Source: an uncultured Lachnospiraceae bacterium (GTDB lineage Bacteria > Bacillota > Clostridia > Lachnospirales > Lachnospiraceae). Taken from it: a stretch of 61,090 bases of DNA. The notes under the pieces are model-generated. The model was given only the letters and a program-made list of their open reading frames with translations, was not told the origin of the DNA and ran no database searches. Positions 1 through 6,660 of this stretch are shown here, piece by piece (position 1 is the first letter of the stretch; every line of letters begins with the position of its first letter). Made by a program: the position numbers and the translations under genes. The stretch covers positions 1 through 61,090 of the forward strand of contig CANQPM010000019.1 in assembly GCA_947625775.1 (NCBI GenBank). Reading direction: 5' to 3'.

Positions 1-2
1 TG

Positions 3-131
3 GGCTTCAAACAACATATCAGTAGAACTTGGCAGATGATAGAACAGCAAGTGAATGATGTACCATTTCGTCCCGACAATGAGAACGCTGGAGTGAGGAA
101 ACCAGTAAAATCAAGGGTTTCAGCGTTTTGA
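3..131 (+). pseudogene. C-terminal end of an unidentified ORF entering from the left
   Basis: An open frame runs in from the window edge and stops at the TGA ending at 131, giving 42 residues. I do not recognise the family. Its position just before a set of short direct repeats and a degraded mobile-element region suggests a recombinase or mobilisation protein, but nothing in the 42 residues proves that. The upstream sequence would settle whether it is intact. Confidence 0.3.
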
Positions 132-139
132 AGTTATGA

Positions 140-199
140 TTTACTACAAATTTACTACAAATTTGCTACGCATAATACGGAATAATACCTGATAATACG
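140..199. repeat. Short tandem direct repeats
   Basis: The unit TTTACTACAAA occurs twice back to back at 140-161 and is followed by a decayed third copy (TTTGCTACG). Three copies of ATAATAC follow at about 10 bp spacing between 171 and 199. Such arrays resemble recombinase arm sites or iterons near the end of an integrated element, but they could be simple AT-rich slippage products. Confidence 0.4.
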
Positions 200-236
200 T
201 TTTGTGCGGCATTCAATTTTATAAGGTTGTACCTTT

Positions 237-275
237 AAGGACACTTTCCAAGTGAGAATTTGGGAGTGTCCTTTT
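237..275 (+). terminator. Rho-independent terminator
   Basis: AAGGACACT at 237-245 pairs with AGTGTCCTT at 265-273, with inner CCAA/TTGG pairing and a T-rich tail. It would end transcription coming from the truncated ORF on the left. Confidence 0.65.
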
Positions 276-314
276 GTTATGGTCAAAAAATAAACAAGTA
301 GGAGGGTTCAGAAG

Positions 315-389
315 ATGAACAACACAGCGTTAAGAGCAGAGGCGCAGAGCGCCAACAACACACATGGTTTTTGCAAACGAGGAACATGA
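315..389 (+). CDS. 24-residue leader-like peptide
   Basis: A short ORF starts at ATG 315 behind a good ribosome binding site (GGAGGG at 301-306) and ends at TGA 387-389. It is followed 31 nt later by a terminator-like hairpin (421-457) and then by the ArdC-like fragment at 483. A short translated ORF followed by a hairpin and then a mobile-element gene is the layout of a translational attenuator or leader peptide in conjugative elements. The peptide has no recognisable domain, so function is inferred only from layout. Confidence 0.35.
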   Translation: MNNTALRAEAQSANNTHGFCKRGT

Positions 390-420
390 GAAGTTTTATT
401 ATGCGCCTTTTTATTTTGGG

Positions 421-457
421 AAATACCGTCTTGTGAAATATGCAGGGCGGTATTTTT
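421..457 (+). terminator. Terminator or attenuator hairpin before the ArdC-like fragment
   Basis: AAATACCG at 421-428 pairs perfectly with CGGTATTT at 448-455 and runs into a T tract. It sits between the leader-like ORF and the next start codon, which is why attenuation is possible rather than simple termination. Confidence 0.55.
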
Positions 458-482
458 CTGTGTAAAAAGAAAGGAAGAAAAT

Positions 483-623
483 ATGGCAGATGCAAAAACA
501 GAGAAGCAGAAAGTAAAAGAGATTACGGACAAGTTGAAGGAAGGCTTGTCAATACTGGTTAAATCGTATTGCCAACTTGGTTCTGCTCATCAGACAGAGG
601 AACAGCGCTGCACAAAATTATGA
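483..623 (+). pseudogene. N-terminal remnant of an ArdC-like antirestriction protein
   Basis: The frame starts at ATG 483 with a ribosome binding site (AAAGGAAGAAAAT) and encodes about 23 residues resembling the N-terminus of ArdC-family (DUF1738-type) proteins carried by Firmicutes conjugative elements, rich in Lys and Glu with an EITDKLKEGL segment. After roughly residue 23 the sequence switches to an unrelated reading and stops at 623, so only 46 codons remain of a protein that is usually several hundred residues long. ArdC proteins bind single-stranded DNA and protect incoming DNA. The identification rests on a short match and is tentative. Confidence 0.4.
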
Positions 624-831
624 TTTTGATAAGAAGAAAACAAAGTATTTTACGACGAAGAGCGGGACATCTTCATATCAGCTGACAACGCAGGCTATCA
701 ACATTGATAAGTGGACTACTGATGTTGTTAAACAAAGACAGGAAGATCTGCAAATGGGCGGAAAGAATGGACGTTGCTTGATGGAAGGACATACGGAAAG
801 AATGGTCAGCTGGAAAGCGAGGAATAAATGA
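547..831 (+). pseudogene. C-terminal remnant of a DUF1524 (GmrSD/HNH-type) protein
   Basis: In the frame ending at TGA 831 the translation contains NLVLL, NSAAQNYDF, a KKKTKYF stretch, SSYQLT and a WTTDVV-RQ segment. This order (NL-LL, N-, F-KK, S-LT, W-T, R--L) is the C-terminal signature of DUF1524 domains found in GmrSD-type IV restriction enzymes and related DUF262 proteins. No start codon or N-terminal part exists; the frame opens after a TGA at 535 and overlaps the ArdC-like fragment in another frame. It is best read as debris left by a deletion that joined two element genes. Confidence 0.45.
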
Positions 832-944
832 TTAGAATGTGATGAAAGAACCATGGCATTGAACAAATCATCCCTACTGATTAGGGATTATGAGAATATA
901 CGCCAGGATACTCCGGGATATATACATATTCGGCTGCTTTTCTC

Positions 945-973
945 GTGACAACACATCTTAAATATGTTATACT
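945..973 (+). promoter_or_regulatory. Sigma-A-type promoter for the aldo/keto reductase gene
   Basis: GTGACA at 945-950 and TATACT at 968-973 are 17 bp apart. The start codon is at 1108, leaving a leader of about 130 nt. The 276 nt between 832 and 1107 holds nothing else that I can identify. Confidence 0.5.
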
Positions 974-1107
974 TTTTACATACCCAAACCTTTCTTTCAA
1001 CAAAAATACACACCCACTATAAAACGCAGCATCTATAGATAAATAAAAATTTCACTACAACAGCCAGTCAAAACCAGAAACCAAAAACCAAAAATGGAGG
1101 GATTAAC

Positions 1108-2247
1108 ATGATCTACACAGAATTTAAAGGCAAAAAACTATCCGCATTAGGAATGGGCAACATGCGCCTTCCCGTACTTGACGGTGACGACGGGAAAATC
1201 GACGTCAAGGCAGCAGAGGAGATGCTCGACTATGCCATGAAATCAGGCATAAATTACTACGATACGGCATACGGCTACCACAACGGCAATTCCGAAAAAG
1301 TAGTCGGACAGCTGCTAAAAAAATATCCACGCGACAGCTTTTACCTCGCCTCAAAATTCCCAGGCTACGACCTCGCAAATATGCCAAAGGTAAAAGAAAT
1401 ATTCGAGGAGCAGCTGCAAAAGTGCCAGGTTGAATACTTTGATTTTTACCTGTTCCACAATGTCTGCGAGATGAACATAGACTACTACCTTGATCCCAAA
1501 TACGGAATTTACGAATATTTGTTAGAGCAGAAGAAAAACGGCCGTATCAGGCATCTGGGCTTTTCGGCGCATGGCAATATCAGCTGCATGACACGCTTCT
1601 TAGACGCATACGGTGAAAATATGGAGTTCTGCCAGATAGAGCTCAACTATTTTGACTATAAATTCCAGGACGCCAAGGGAAAGGCAGAGCTTTTAAACAA
1701 GCGCGGCATACCCGTCTGGGTAATGGAGCCAGTCCGCGGAGGACAGCTCGCATCGCTCTCAGATGAATTTGAGGCGAAACTAAAGGCTGCAAGACCTGAT
1801 GAAAAAATCCCCGCATGGGCATTCAGGTTTATACAATCCATTCCAAATGTAGCCGTCACTCTGTCAGGAATGTCAAATATGCAGCAGCTTAAAGACAATA
1901 TTGCCACATACGAGGAAAAGAAGCCGCTCAGCGAAAAGGAAATGGAGCTTATCCTTGGCATTGCAGACGACATGATAGCCAAAACTACAGTCCCCTGCAC
2001 AGGCTGCCATTACTGCGTAAGCCACTGTCCACAAAAGCTTGACATACCTTTCCTGTTAAAGCTGTACAATGAAGCCGTGGTGGCAGGTTCAGGAGATTTT
2101 ATCGCCCCGATGGCGCTTGCCTCGGTTGACGCCGACAAACAGCCCGAGTGCTGCATAGGCTGCCACAGCTGTTCAAAGGTATGCCCGCAGTCAATACATA
2201 TTCCTGAGACGCTGCATAGCTTTGCGGAAAAAATGGGAAGGGCGTAA
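1108..2247 (+). CDS. Aldo/keto reductase with C-terminal 2x[4Fe-4S] ferredoxin domain
   Basis: The 379-residue protein has an N-terminal aldo/keto reductase barrel with the catalytic tetrad visible as Asp52, Tyr57, Lys83 and His117 (the YLFHN context). The C-terminus adds a ferredoxin-like segment with Cys297, Cys300, Cys303 and Cys307 followed by a second Cys set at 349, 352, 355 and 359, enough for two 4Fe-4S clusters. This combination is common in anaerobic Clostridia and suggests a cytoplasmic oxidoreductase that passes electrons between NAD(P)H, ferredoxin and an unknown carbonyl substrate. Start ATG 1108 follows GGAGGG. The next gene starts 19 nt after its stop, so the two are probably co-transcribed. 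Confidence 0.9.
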   Translation: MIYTEFKGKKLSALGMGNMRLPVLDGDDGKIDVKAAEEMLDYAMKSGINYYDTAYGYHNGNSEKVVGQLLKKYPRDSFYLASKFPGYDLANMPKVKEIFEEQLQKCQVEYFDFYLFHNVCEMNIDYYLDPKYGIYEYLLEQKKNGRIRHLGFSAHGNISCMTRFLDAYGENMEFCQIELNYFDYKFQDAKGKAELLNKRGIPVWVMEPVRGGQLASLSDEFEAKLKAARPDEKIPAWAFRFIQSIPNVAVTLSGMSNMQQLKDNIATYEEKKPLSEKEMELILGIADDMIAKTTVPCTGCHYCVSHCPQKLDIPFLLKLYNEAVVAGSGDFIAPMALASVDADKQPECCIGCHSCSKVCPQSIHIPETLHSFAEKMGRA

Positions 2248-2266
2248 GCAGGAGGAGGAACAAAAA

Positions 2267-3901
2267 ATGCAGGAGCTTCCTGTCATAGAAAACATAGATG
2301 TGGCGGAGGGAATAAAAAACTGCGGCACGCAAAAGCTTTTCTTTGATTTGCTCAGGGATTTTTACAAGCTGATAGATTCAAAGACTGAAAAATTGAAAAG
2401 CTGCCTTGCAAGCGGAAAAATCCGCGAATACACCATAGAAGTCCACGCTCTGAAAAACACCGCAAGAATGGTCGGCGCGACAGAGCTTTCGTCGCTTTTT
2501 TACCAGCTTGAGATGCTCGGCAAGGCGGGCAATAAGGAGGAGCTGTTAAGACTTACGCCGCGCACGCTGGAGCTTTATCAGAGCTATAAGCCGATTTTGG
2601 CAGAATACGCGCAGAGCGGTGACGGCGGCAAACAGACCGTTTCCACGGAGCTTATGCAGGAAACCCTGATGCGCCTGCATGATTCGATAGATGCCTTCGA
2701 TATGGACAAAGCGGATGAGGCGATGAGGGAGCTTGAGACATACGCGTTTCCAGATGATATGCGCACAATGCTTGAGCAGCTTGATATTTTTATGGCAGAT
2801 GTGGCGATGGAGGAAATCCTTGAGCTTACGGAAAATATGTGCGACAGGCTCGAGGAAAAGAAGCTGGAAGGCGAGGACGCCGACAAGCCGCTTATCATGG
2901 TGGTTGATGATGACGCGATTAACGTTCACGCGGTGACAGGCATGCTAAACGAGCACTACCGCGTAATGTCCGCTATGTCTGGAAAGGAAGCGCTAAAGCG
3001 CCTCAAAAAACGCCAGCCAATGCTTATCCTGCTTGATGTCCATATGCCCGATATGAGTGGCATAGAGCTGATCCACAAGCTGAAATCCACCGACGAATAC
3101 GAGGACATTCCAGTGATATTCCTGACCTCGGACATAGACGAGGACACAGAGCTGCAGGGCTTCAAGGAAGGGGCAGCCGACTTTATAAGAAAGCCCTTTA
3201 GAAAAGACGTGGCGCGTCAGAGAATAGGCAGAATAATAGAGCTTGAATACCTAAAAAAGAACCTGCGCAGCGAGGTCGAAAAGCAGACGGCAGTAGCCGA
3301 GGAAAGGCGCCGTAAGGTTGAGCGCATGTCGCTGCAGATGGTTCAGGCGCTTGCAAACACAATCGACGCAAAGGACTCCTATACAAACGGACATTCCACG
3401 CGCGTGGCGAAATATTCCGTTATGCTTGCGCAAAGAATGGGATATACGGGCGATGCGCTGGAGCGTCTAAGATATGCCGCCCTTCTCCATGACATAGGCA
3501 AAATCGGCGTGCCAAAGGAAATAATAAACAAGCCCTCAAAGCTCACAGACGAGGAATATGCGGTAATAAAGACGCACCCCGTAATCGGTTCGAATATTTT
3601 AAAGGAAATAACGGAGATTCCCGACATTTCCATAGGCGCAAGATGGCATCATGAAAGGTATGACGGCAAAGGCTACCCCGACGGCCTTAAAGGCGAGGAA
3701 ATTCCCGAGCTTGCAAGGATTATAGGAGTTGCCGACGCTTACGACGCTATGACCTCAAAGCGCAGCTACCGCGATGTAATAGCCCAGGAAAAGGTTTTGG
3801 GCGAGGTCGAGCGCTGCAGGGGGACGCAGTTTGATCCCAGAATAGCGGACATCATGCTTGAGCTTATAAAAGAGGATAAAAATTACACAATGCACGAATA
3901 A
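2267..3901 (+). CDS. HPt-REC-HD-GYP response regulator, probable c-di-GMP phosphodiesterase
   Basis: I place the start at ATG 2267 because GGAGGAGGAA lies 6 nt upstream; a longer frame from 2222 would overlap the reductase gene. The 544-residue protein has an N-terminal histidine phosphotransfer domain (His60 in EVHALKNTARMVGA), a receiver domain (acidic MVVDDD near 213, phospho-acceptor Asp257 in LLDVHMP, Lys309) and a C-terminal HD-GYP domain (His408-Asp409 in LLHDIGKIG and HHERYDGKGYP at 461-471). HD-GYP domains hydrolyse cyclic di-GMP. The HPt makes it a phosphorelay node that needs a separate kinase, and none is in the window. A link to motility or surface attachment is plausible but inferred. 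Confidence 0.88.
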   Translation: MQELPVIENIDVAEGIKNCGTQKLFFDLLRDFYKLIDSKTEKLKSCLASGKIREYTIEVHALKNTARMVGATELSSLFYQLEMLGKAGNKEELLRLTPRTLELYQSYKPILAEYAQSGDGGKQTVSTELMQETLMRLHDSIDAFDMDKADEAMRELETYAFPDDMRTMLEQLDIFMADVAMEEILELTENMCDRLEEKKLEGEDADKPLIMVVDDDAINVHAVTGMLNEHYRVMSAMSGKEALKRLKKRQPMLILLDVHMPDMSGIELIHKLKSTDEYEDIPVIFLTSDIDEDTELQGFKEGAADFIRKPFRKDVARQRIGRIIELEYLKKNLRSEVEKQTAVAEERRRKVERMSLQMVQALANTIDAKDSYTNGHSTRVAKYSVMLAQRMGYTGDALERLRYAALLHDIGKIGVPKEIINKPSKLTDEEYAVIKTHPVIGSNILKEITEIPDISIGARWHHERYDGKGYPDGLKGEEIPELARIIGVADAYDAMTSKRSYRDVIAQEKVLGEVERCRGTQFDPRIADIMLELIKEDKNYTMHE

Positions 3902-3940
3902 AATTTTGCTAAAAATAGTGATTTTTCACCAAAAATATGA

Positions 3941-3992
3941 TATAATAAGCATAAGTTTATCAGCCATAGCCGCAAAGCTGTCGGCTATGGCT
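3941..3992 (+). promoter_or_regulatory. -10 box and 5' leader hairpin upstream of the peroxidase
   Basis: TATAAT at 3941-3946 is a perfect -10 but no convincing -35 precedes it. About 16 nt downstream AGCCATAGCCG (3962-3972) pairs perfectly over 11 bp with CGGCTATGGCT (3982-3992), with a 9 nt loop and no T tract. The hairpin would lie near the 5' end of the peroxidase mRNA, so it may stabilise or control that transcript rather than terminate it. Confidence 0.5.
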
Positions 3993-4023
3993 TACGCATA
4001 AAAATATACTGGGAGGGTTAGCC

Positions 4024-4572
4024 ATGGAAATCTATGATTTTACTGTAAAGACGCGCGACGGCAGGGATATTTCCCTTTCTGATTATAAGGGAAAGGTTCT
4101 TCTTATTGTAAATACGGCTACAGGCTGCGGTTTCACGCCGCATTACAAAGAGCTGCAGGCGCTTTATACGCAATATCATAAGGAGGGCTTTGAGATACTT
4201 GACTTTCCATGCAACCAGTTCGGCGAGCAGGCGCCTGGCACGGACGAGGAAATCCATTCCTTCTGCACAAAAAGATACGGCATCACATTTCCGCAGTTTT
4301 CAAAAGTAGAAGTAAACGGTCAGGGCGCGATACCCTTGTACAAATGGCTTGTAGAAAATACGGCTTTTGTCGGATTTGATACAGGCACCCCAATGGGCGC
4401 GATGCTGAGCCAGCTTGTCAAAAAGCAGGACAGGCGCTACAAAAACAATAGCTCCATCAAATGGAATTTTACAAAATTCCTTATAGACAGGAACGGCAAC
4501 ATTATCGCGCGCTTTGAGCCGACAGCTTCTATGGCGAAGGTGCGGGAAAAGATAAGGGATATAATCGGATAA
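4024..4572 (+). CDS. Glutathione/thioredoxin-type peroxidase (GPx family)
   Basis: The 182-residue protein matches the bacterial glutathione peroxidase family in length and motifs: NTATGCGFT with catalytic Cys35 (a cysteine form, not selenocysteine), FPCNQFGEQ at 61-69, and WNFTKFLI with Trp147 and Asn148. In Firmicutes such enzymes generally use thioredoxin to reduce hydrogen or lipid peroxides, so the name glutathione peroxidase is conventional. It is a cytoplasmic oxidative-stress enzyme. The start ATG 4024 is preceded by GGGAGGG. It has its own leader (3941-3992) and is followed 50 nt later by the envelope locus. Confidence 0.92.
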   Translation: MEIYDFTVKTRDGRDISLSDYKGKVLLIVNTATGCGFTPHYKELQALYTQYHKEGFEILDFPCNQFGEQAPGTDEEIHSFCTKRYGITFPQFSKVEVNGQGAIPLYKWLVENTAFVGFDTGTPMGAMLSQLVKKQDRRYKNNSSIKWNFTKFLIDRNGNIIARFEPTASMAKVREKIRDIIG

Positions 4573-4622
4573 TGTAATGGCTGCTTATATGGCATAAATA
4601 TGAACGGGGGCGAAAGGATGCG

Positions 4623-6335
4623 ATGAAAAGGAACACTATAAAAAAATTTGGTTTTGCTTTTTTGATTAATTTTCTTTTATTCTTTATGCTGTTGATTTTT
4701 GGACCGTCTGAGATTTTTTTCTCAAATGTCACCGAATTTGACTTTGTATATGGTGAATTTGCAGGATATATGACATTGTTTGCCGCAGCAGGCGCGGTTA
4801 TTTTTTCGCTTGTGTTTTCTCTGCTGCCAGATAAGGCGTACAGGCTGGCAGTGTCTGTTATATTTGCTGTTTCAGTTGGCGGGTATATTCAGGTTATGTT
4901 TTTGAACAAAAATTTGGATTTGCTTGGCGTAAACCCCGAAGGATATAAAATAAGCATGGGAAAGTCTATGGGCAATCTTGTTATTTGGCTTGTTATAATG
5001 CTTGGCGTTCTCATTTTGGCATTTCGTAAGTTGGAGCTTTGGAAAAAGGCAGTTATGTATCTGTCTGTTTTCCTTTTGCTTATACAGGCGGTTGCGTTGA
5101 TTTCGCTGACTGTATCGGCAAAAGAGGAGGCATATGTCTATCAGGAGGGAAGCTGGCATCTTTCGGGTGAGAATCAGTATATGGTTTCTGCCAATAAAAA
5201 TATAATCGTCATAATATTGGACTATTTCAGCAATCAGTATGTTGAGCCTATGCTTGCTGAGTATCCTGATTCTGTGGATTTCCTGCATGATTTTACGTAC
5301 TACAGCAATATGGATTGCGTTTATTTTGGCACATTTCCTTCACTTCCGCATATGCTGACGGGAAATGATGTTGATATGTCATGTGGTGTCAACGAATGGT
5401 GTGAAAAGATTTGGAATAATGAGAAGACAGATAAATTTTATAAAATGCTTTTAAAACAAAATTTTGTTACAAATGTGTACACGCCGGACACAAATATTTT
5501 GTGTGGGCTTAATTCTGCAGAGATTTTGAATGGCAAATTGTCAAATGTAGTAAATTCATCGCAGGAGATAGATATTTTTTATAAGTTGCTTTTTAAGACT
5601 ATGGCTAAAATGTCAAGCTACCGTATGTTTCCTGATATTGTAAAACCGTATTTTTACGCAAACATTGATGAATATTCTAAGATTGTGGAGGTAAAGGATA
5701 ACAGGATAAACCATGAAAATTATGATTTTTATAATGGATTGAAAGAAAATGGATTGTCTGTGGACAGGAGGTCTAATTATTACATTGTTCAGCATCTAAT
5801 GGGTACGCACCTTTATACGACTGACGAATCGGGGAATTATAAAGAAGATTCAACGATTGAGGAAACAGCAAAAGGATGTATGGTAATTGTAGAGGAGTAT
5901 CTAAATCTGTTAAAAGATTTAGGAGTATATGACGACGCCACTATAATTGTTACATCAGACCATGGTGGACCGTATGATTCTCAGGTGATATTTTATATGA
6001 AGGAACCGCAGGAAAAGCATGATGTATCACCTGTCAATACTTCACCGGTTTCGTTCAATGAATTTTTGCCTACTATCGCGGAAATGGCAGGCGTTGATTA
6101 TGCTGAGTATGGTAAGTCAATACATGATTATGGAGAAGGCGAAAAAAGAACTAGAACGGTTTGGATGCGCACGCACAATCCCAATTATCCTGAAGTGCCT
6201 TGCTACACTGGCGATAAAGATGGAGAATCTAATGTATATTTTGGATATACCTATACTGGTGATATAGGGGATCTTTTAACCACAGTAGGGGATGGACCCG
6301 ATCAGATTGTTCCGATGGTAGATTCCTATTTTTAG
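4623..6335 (+). CDS. Membrane-bound alkaline-phosphatase-superfamily transferase/sulfatase-like protein
   Basis: The 570-residue protein has five likely transmembrane segments (about residues 10-27, 48-68, 73-93, 117-134, 143-165) and an extracytoplasmic alkaline-phosphatase-like domain from about 190. Metal and catalytic residues are visible: Asp200 in NIIVIILDYFS, a probable nucleophile Thr237 in GTFPSLPHMLTG, His391/His396 in QHLMGTH, and Asp446-His447 in VTSDHGG. The fold family includes LtaS-type phosphoglycerol and EptA-type phosphoethanolamine transferases and sulfatases. It is paralogous to the gene at 14044-16155: both have a GYIQ-MFLN motif before the fourth segment. In this locus a role in adding or removing a phospho- or phosphono-group on a surface polymer is likely but not proven. 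Confidence 0.82.
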   Translation: MKRNTIKKFGFAFLINFLLFFMLLIFGPSEIFFSNVTEFDFVYGEFAGYMTLFAAAGAVIFSLVFSLLPDKAYRLAVSVIFAVSVGGYIQVMFLNKNLDLLGVNPEGYKISMGKSMGNLVIWLVIMLGVLILAFRKLELWKKAVMYLSVFLLLIQAVALISLTVSAKEEAYVYQEGSWHLSGENQYMVSANKNIIVIILDYFSNQYVEPMLAEYPDSVDFLHDFTYYSNMDCVYFGTFPSLPHMLTGNDVDMSCGVNEWCEKIWNNEKTDKFYKMLLKQNFVTNVYTPDTNILCGLNSAEILNGKLSNVVNSSQEIDIFYKLLFKTMAKMSSYRMFPDIVKPYFYANIDEYSKIVEVKDNRINHENYDFYNGLKENGLSVDRRSNYYIVQHLMGTHLYTTDESGNYKEDSTIEETAKGCMVIVEEYLNLLKDLGVYDDATIIVTSDHGGPYDSQVIFYMKEPQEKHDVSPVNTSPVSFNEFLPTIAEMAGVDYAEYGKSIHDYGEGEKRTRTVWMRTHNPNYPEVPCYTGDKDGESNVYFGYTYTGDIGDLLTTVGDGPDQIVPMVDSYF

Positions 6336-6400
6336 GCTGGACATGGCTGTTGGAGGGTGATATAATACTAATTATTGTGTATTAATGGAGGATAGAAATT

Positions 6401-6655
6401 ATGAAAAAAACAGTCACAAAAATATTTTCGTTTCTTTACTTTTTTACCTGCTTTCATGCGCTTTTCACCGTGCCCGTCTATGCGTACATTGATCCTTCGG
6501 CAGTGACGTACATCATTCAGGGCGTAGCGGGAGTGCTGATTGCGCTTGGCGCCGCGCTCACAATTTTCAGGCATAAGATTTTCAGCTTCTTTAATAGAAA
6601 GAAATCTGGAAACGAAGAAGAAGAAAAAATCGAATTTAAGGACACAGAGGATTAA
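6401..6655 (+). CDS. Small exported single-span membrane protein
   Basis: The 84-residue protein starts with a signal-like segment (residues 1-28, ending VPVYA), then YIDPSAVTYIIQGVAG, a second hydrophobic stretch to about residue 58, and a basic then acidic cytoplasmic-type tail (NRKKSGNEEEEK). I do not recognise a named family, though short YIDPS proteins beside membrane phosphatase-like enzymes occur in Clostridia as far as I recall. GGAGG precedes the ATG at 6401. It ends 5 nt before the next gene, so it is tightly coupled to the YidC-TagF fusion and may be an assembly partner for it. Confidence 0.75.
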   Translation: MKKTVTKIFSFLYFFTCFHALFTVPVYAYIDPSAVTYIIQGVAGVLIALGAALTIFRHKIFSFFNRKKSGNEEEEKIEFKDTED

Positions 6656-6660
6656 AAAAT

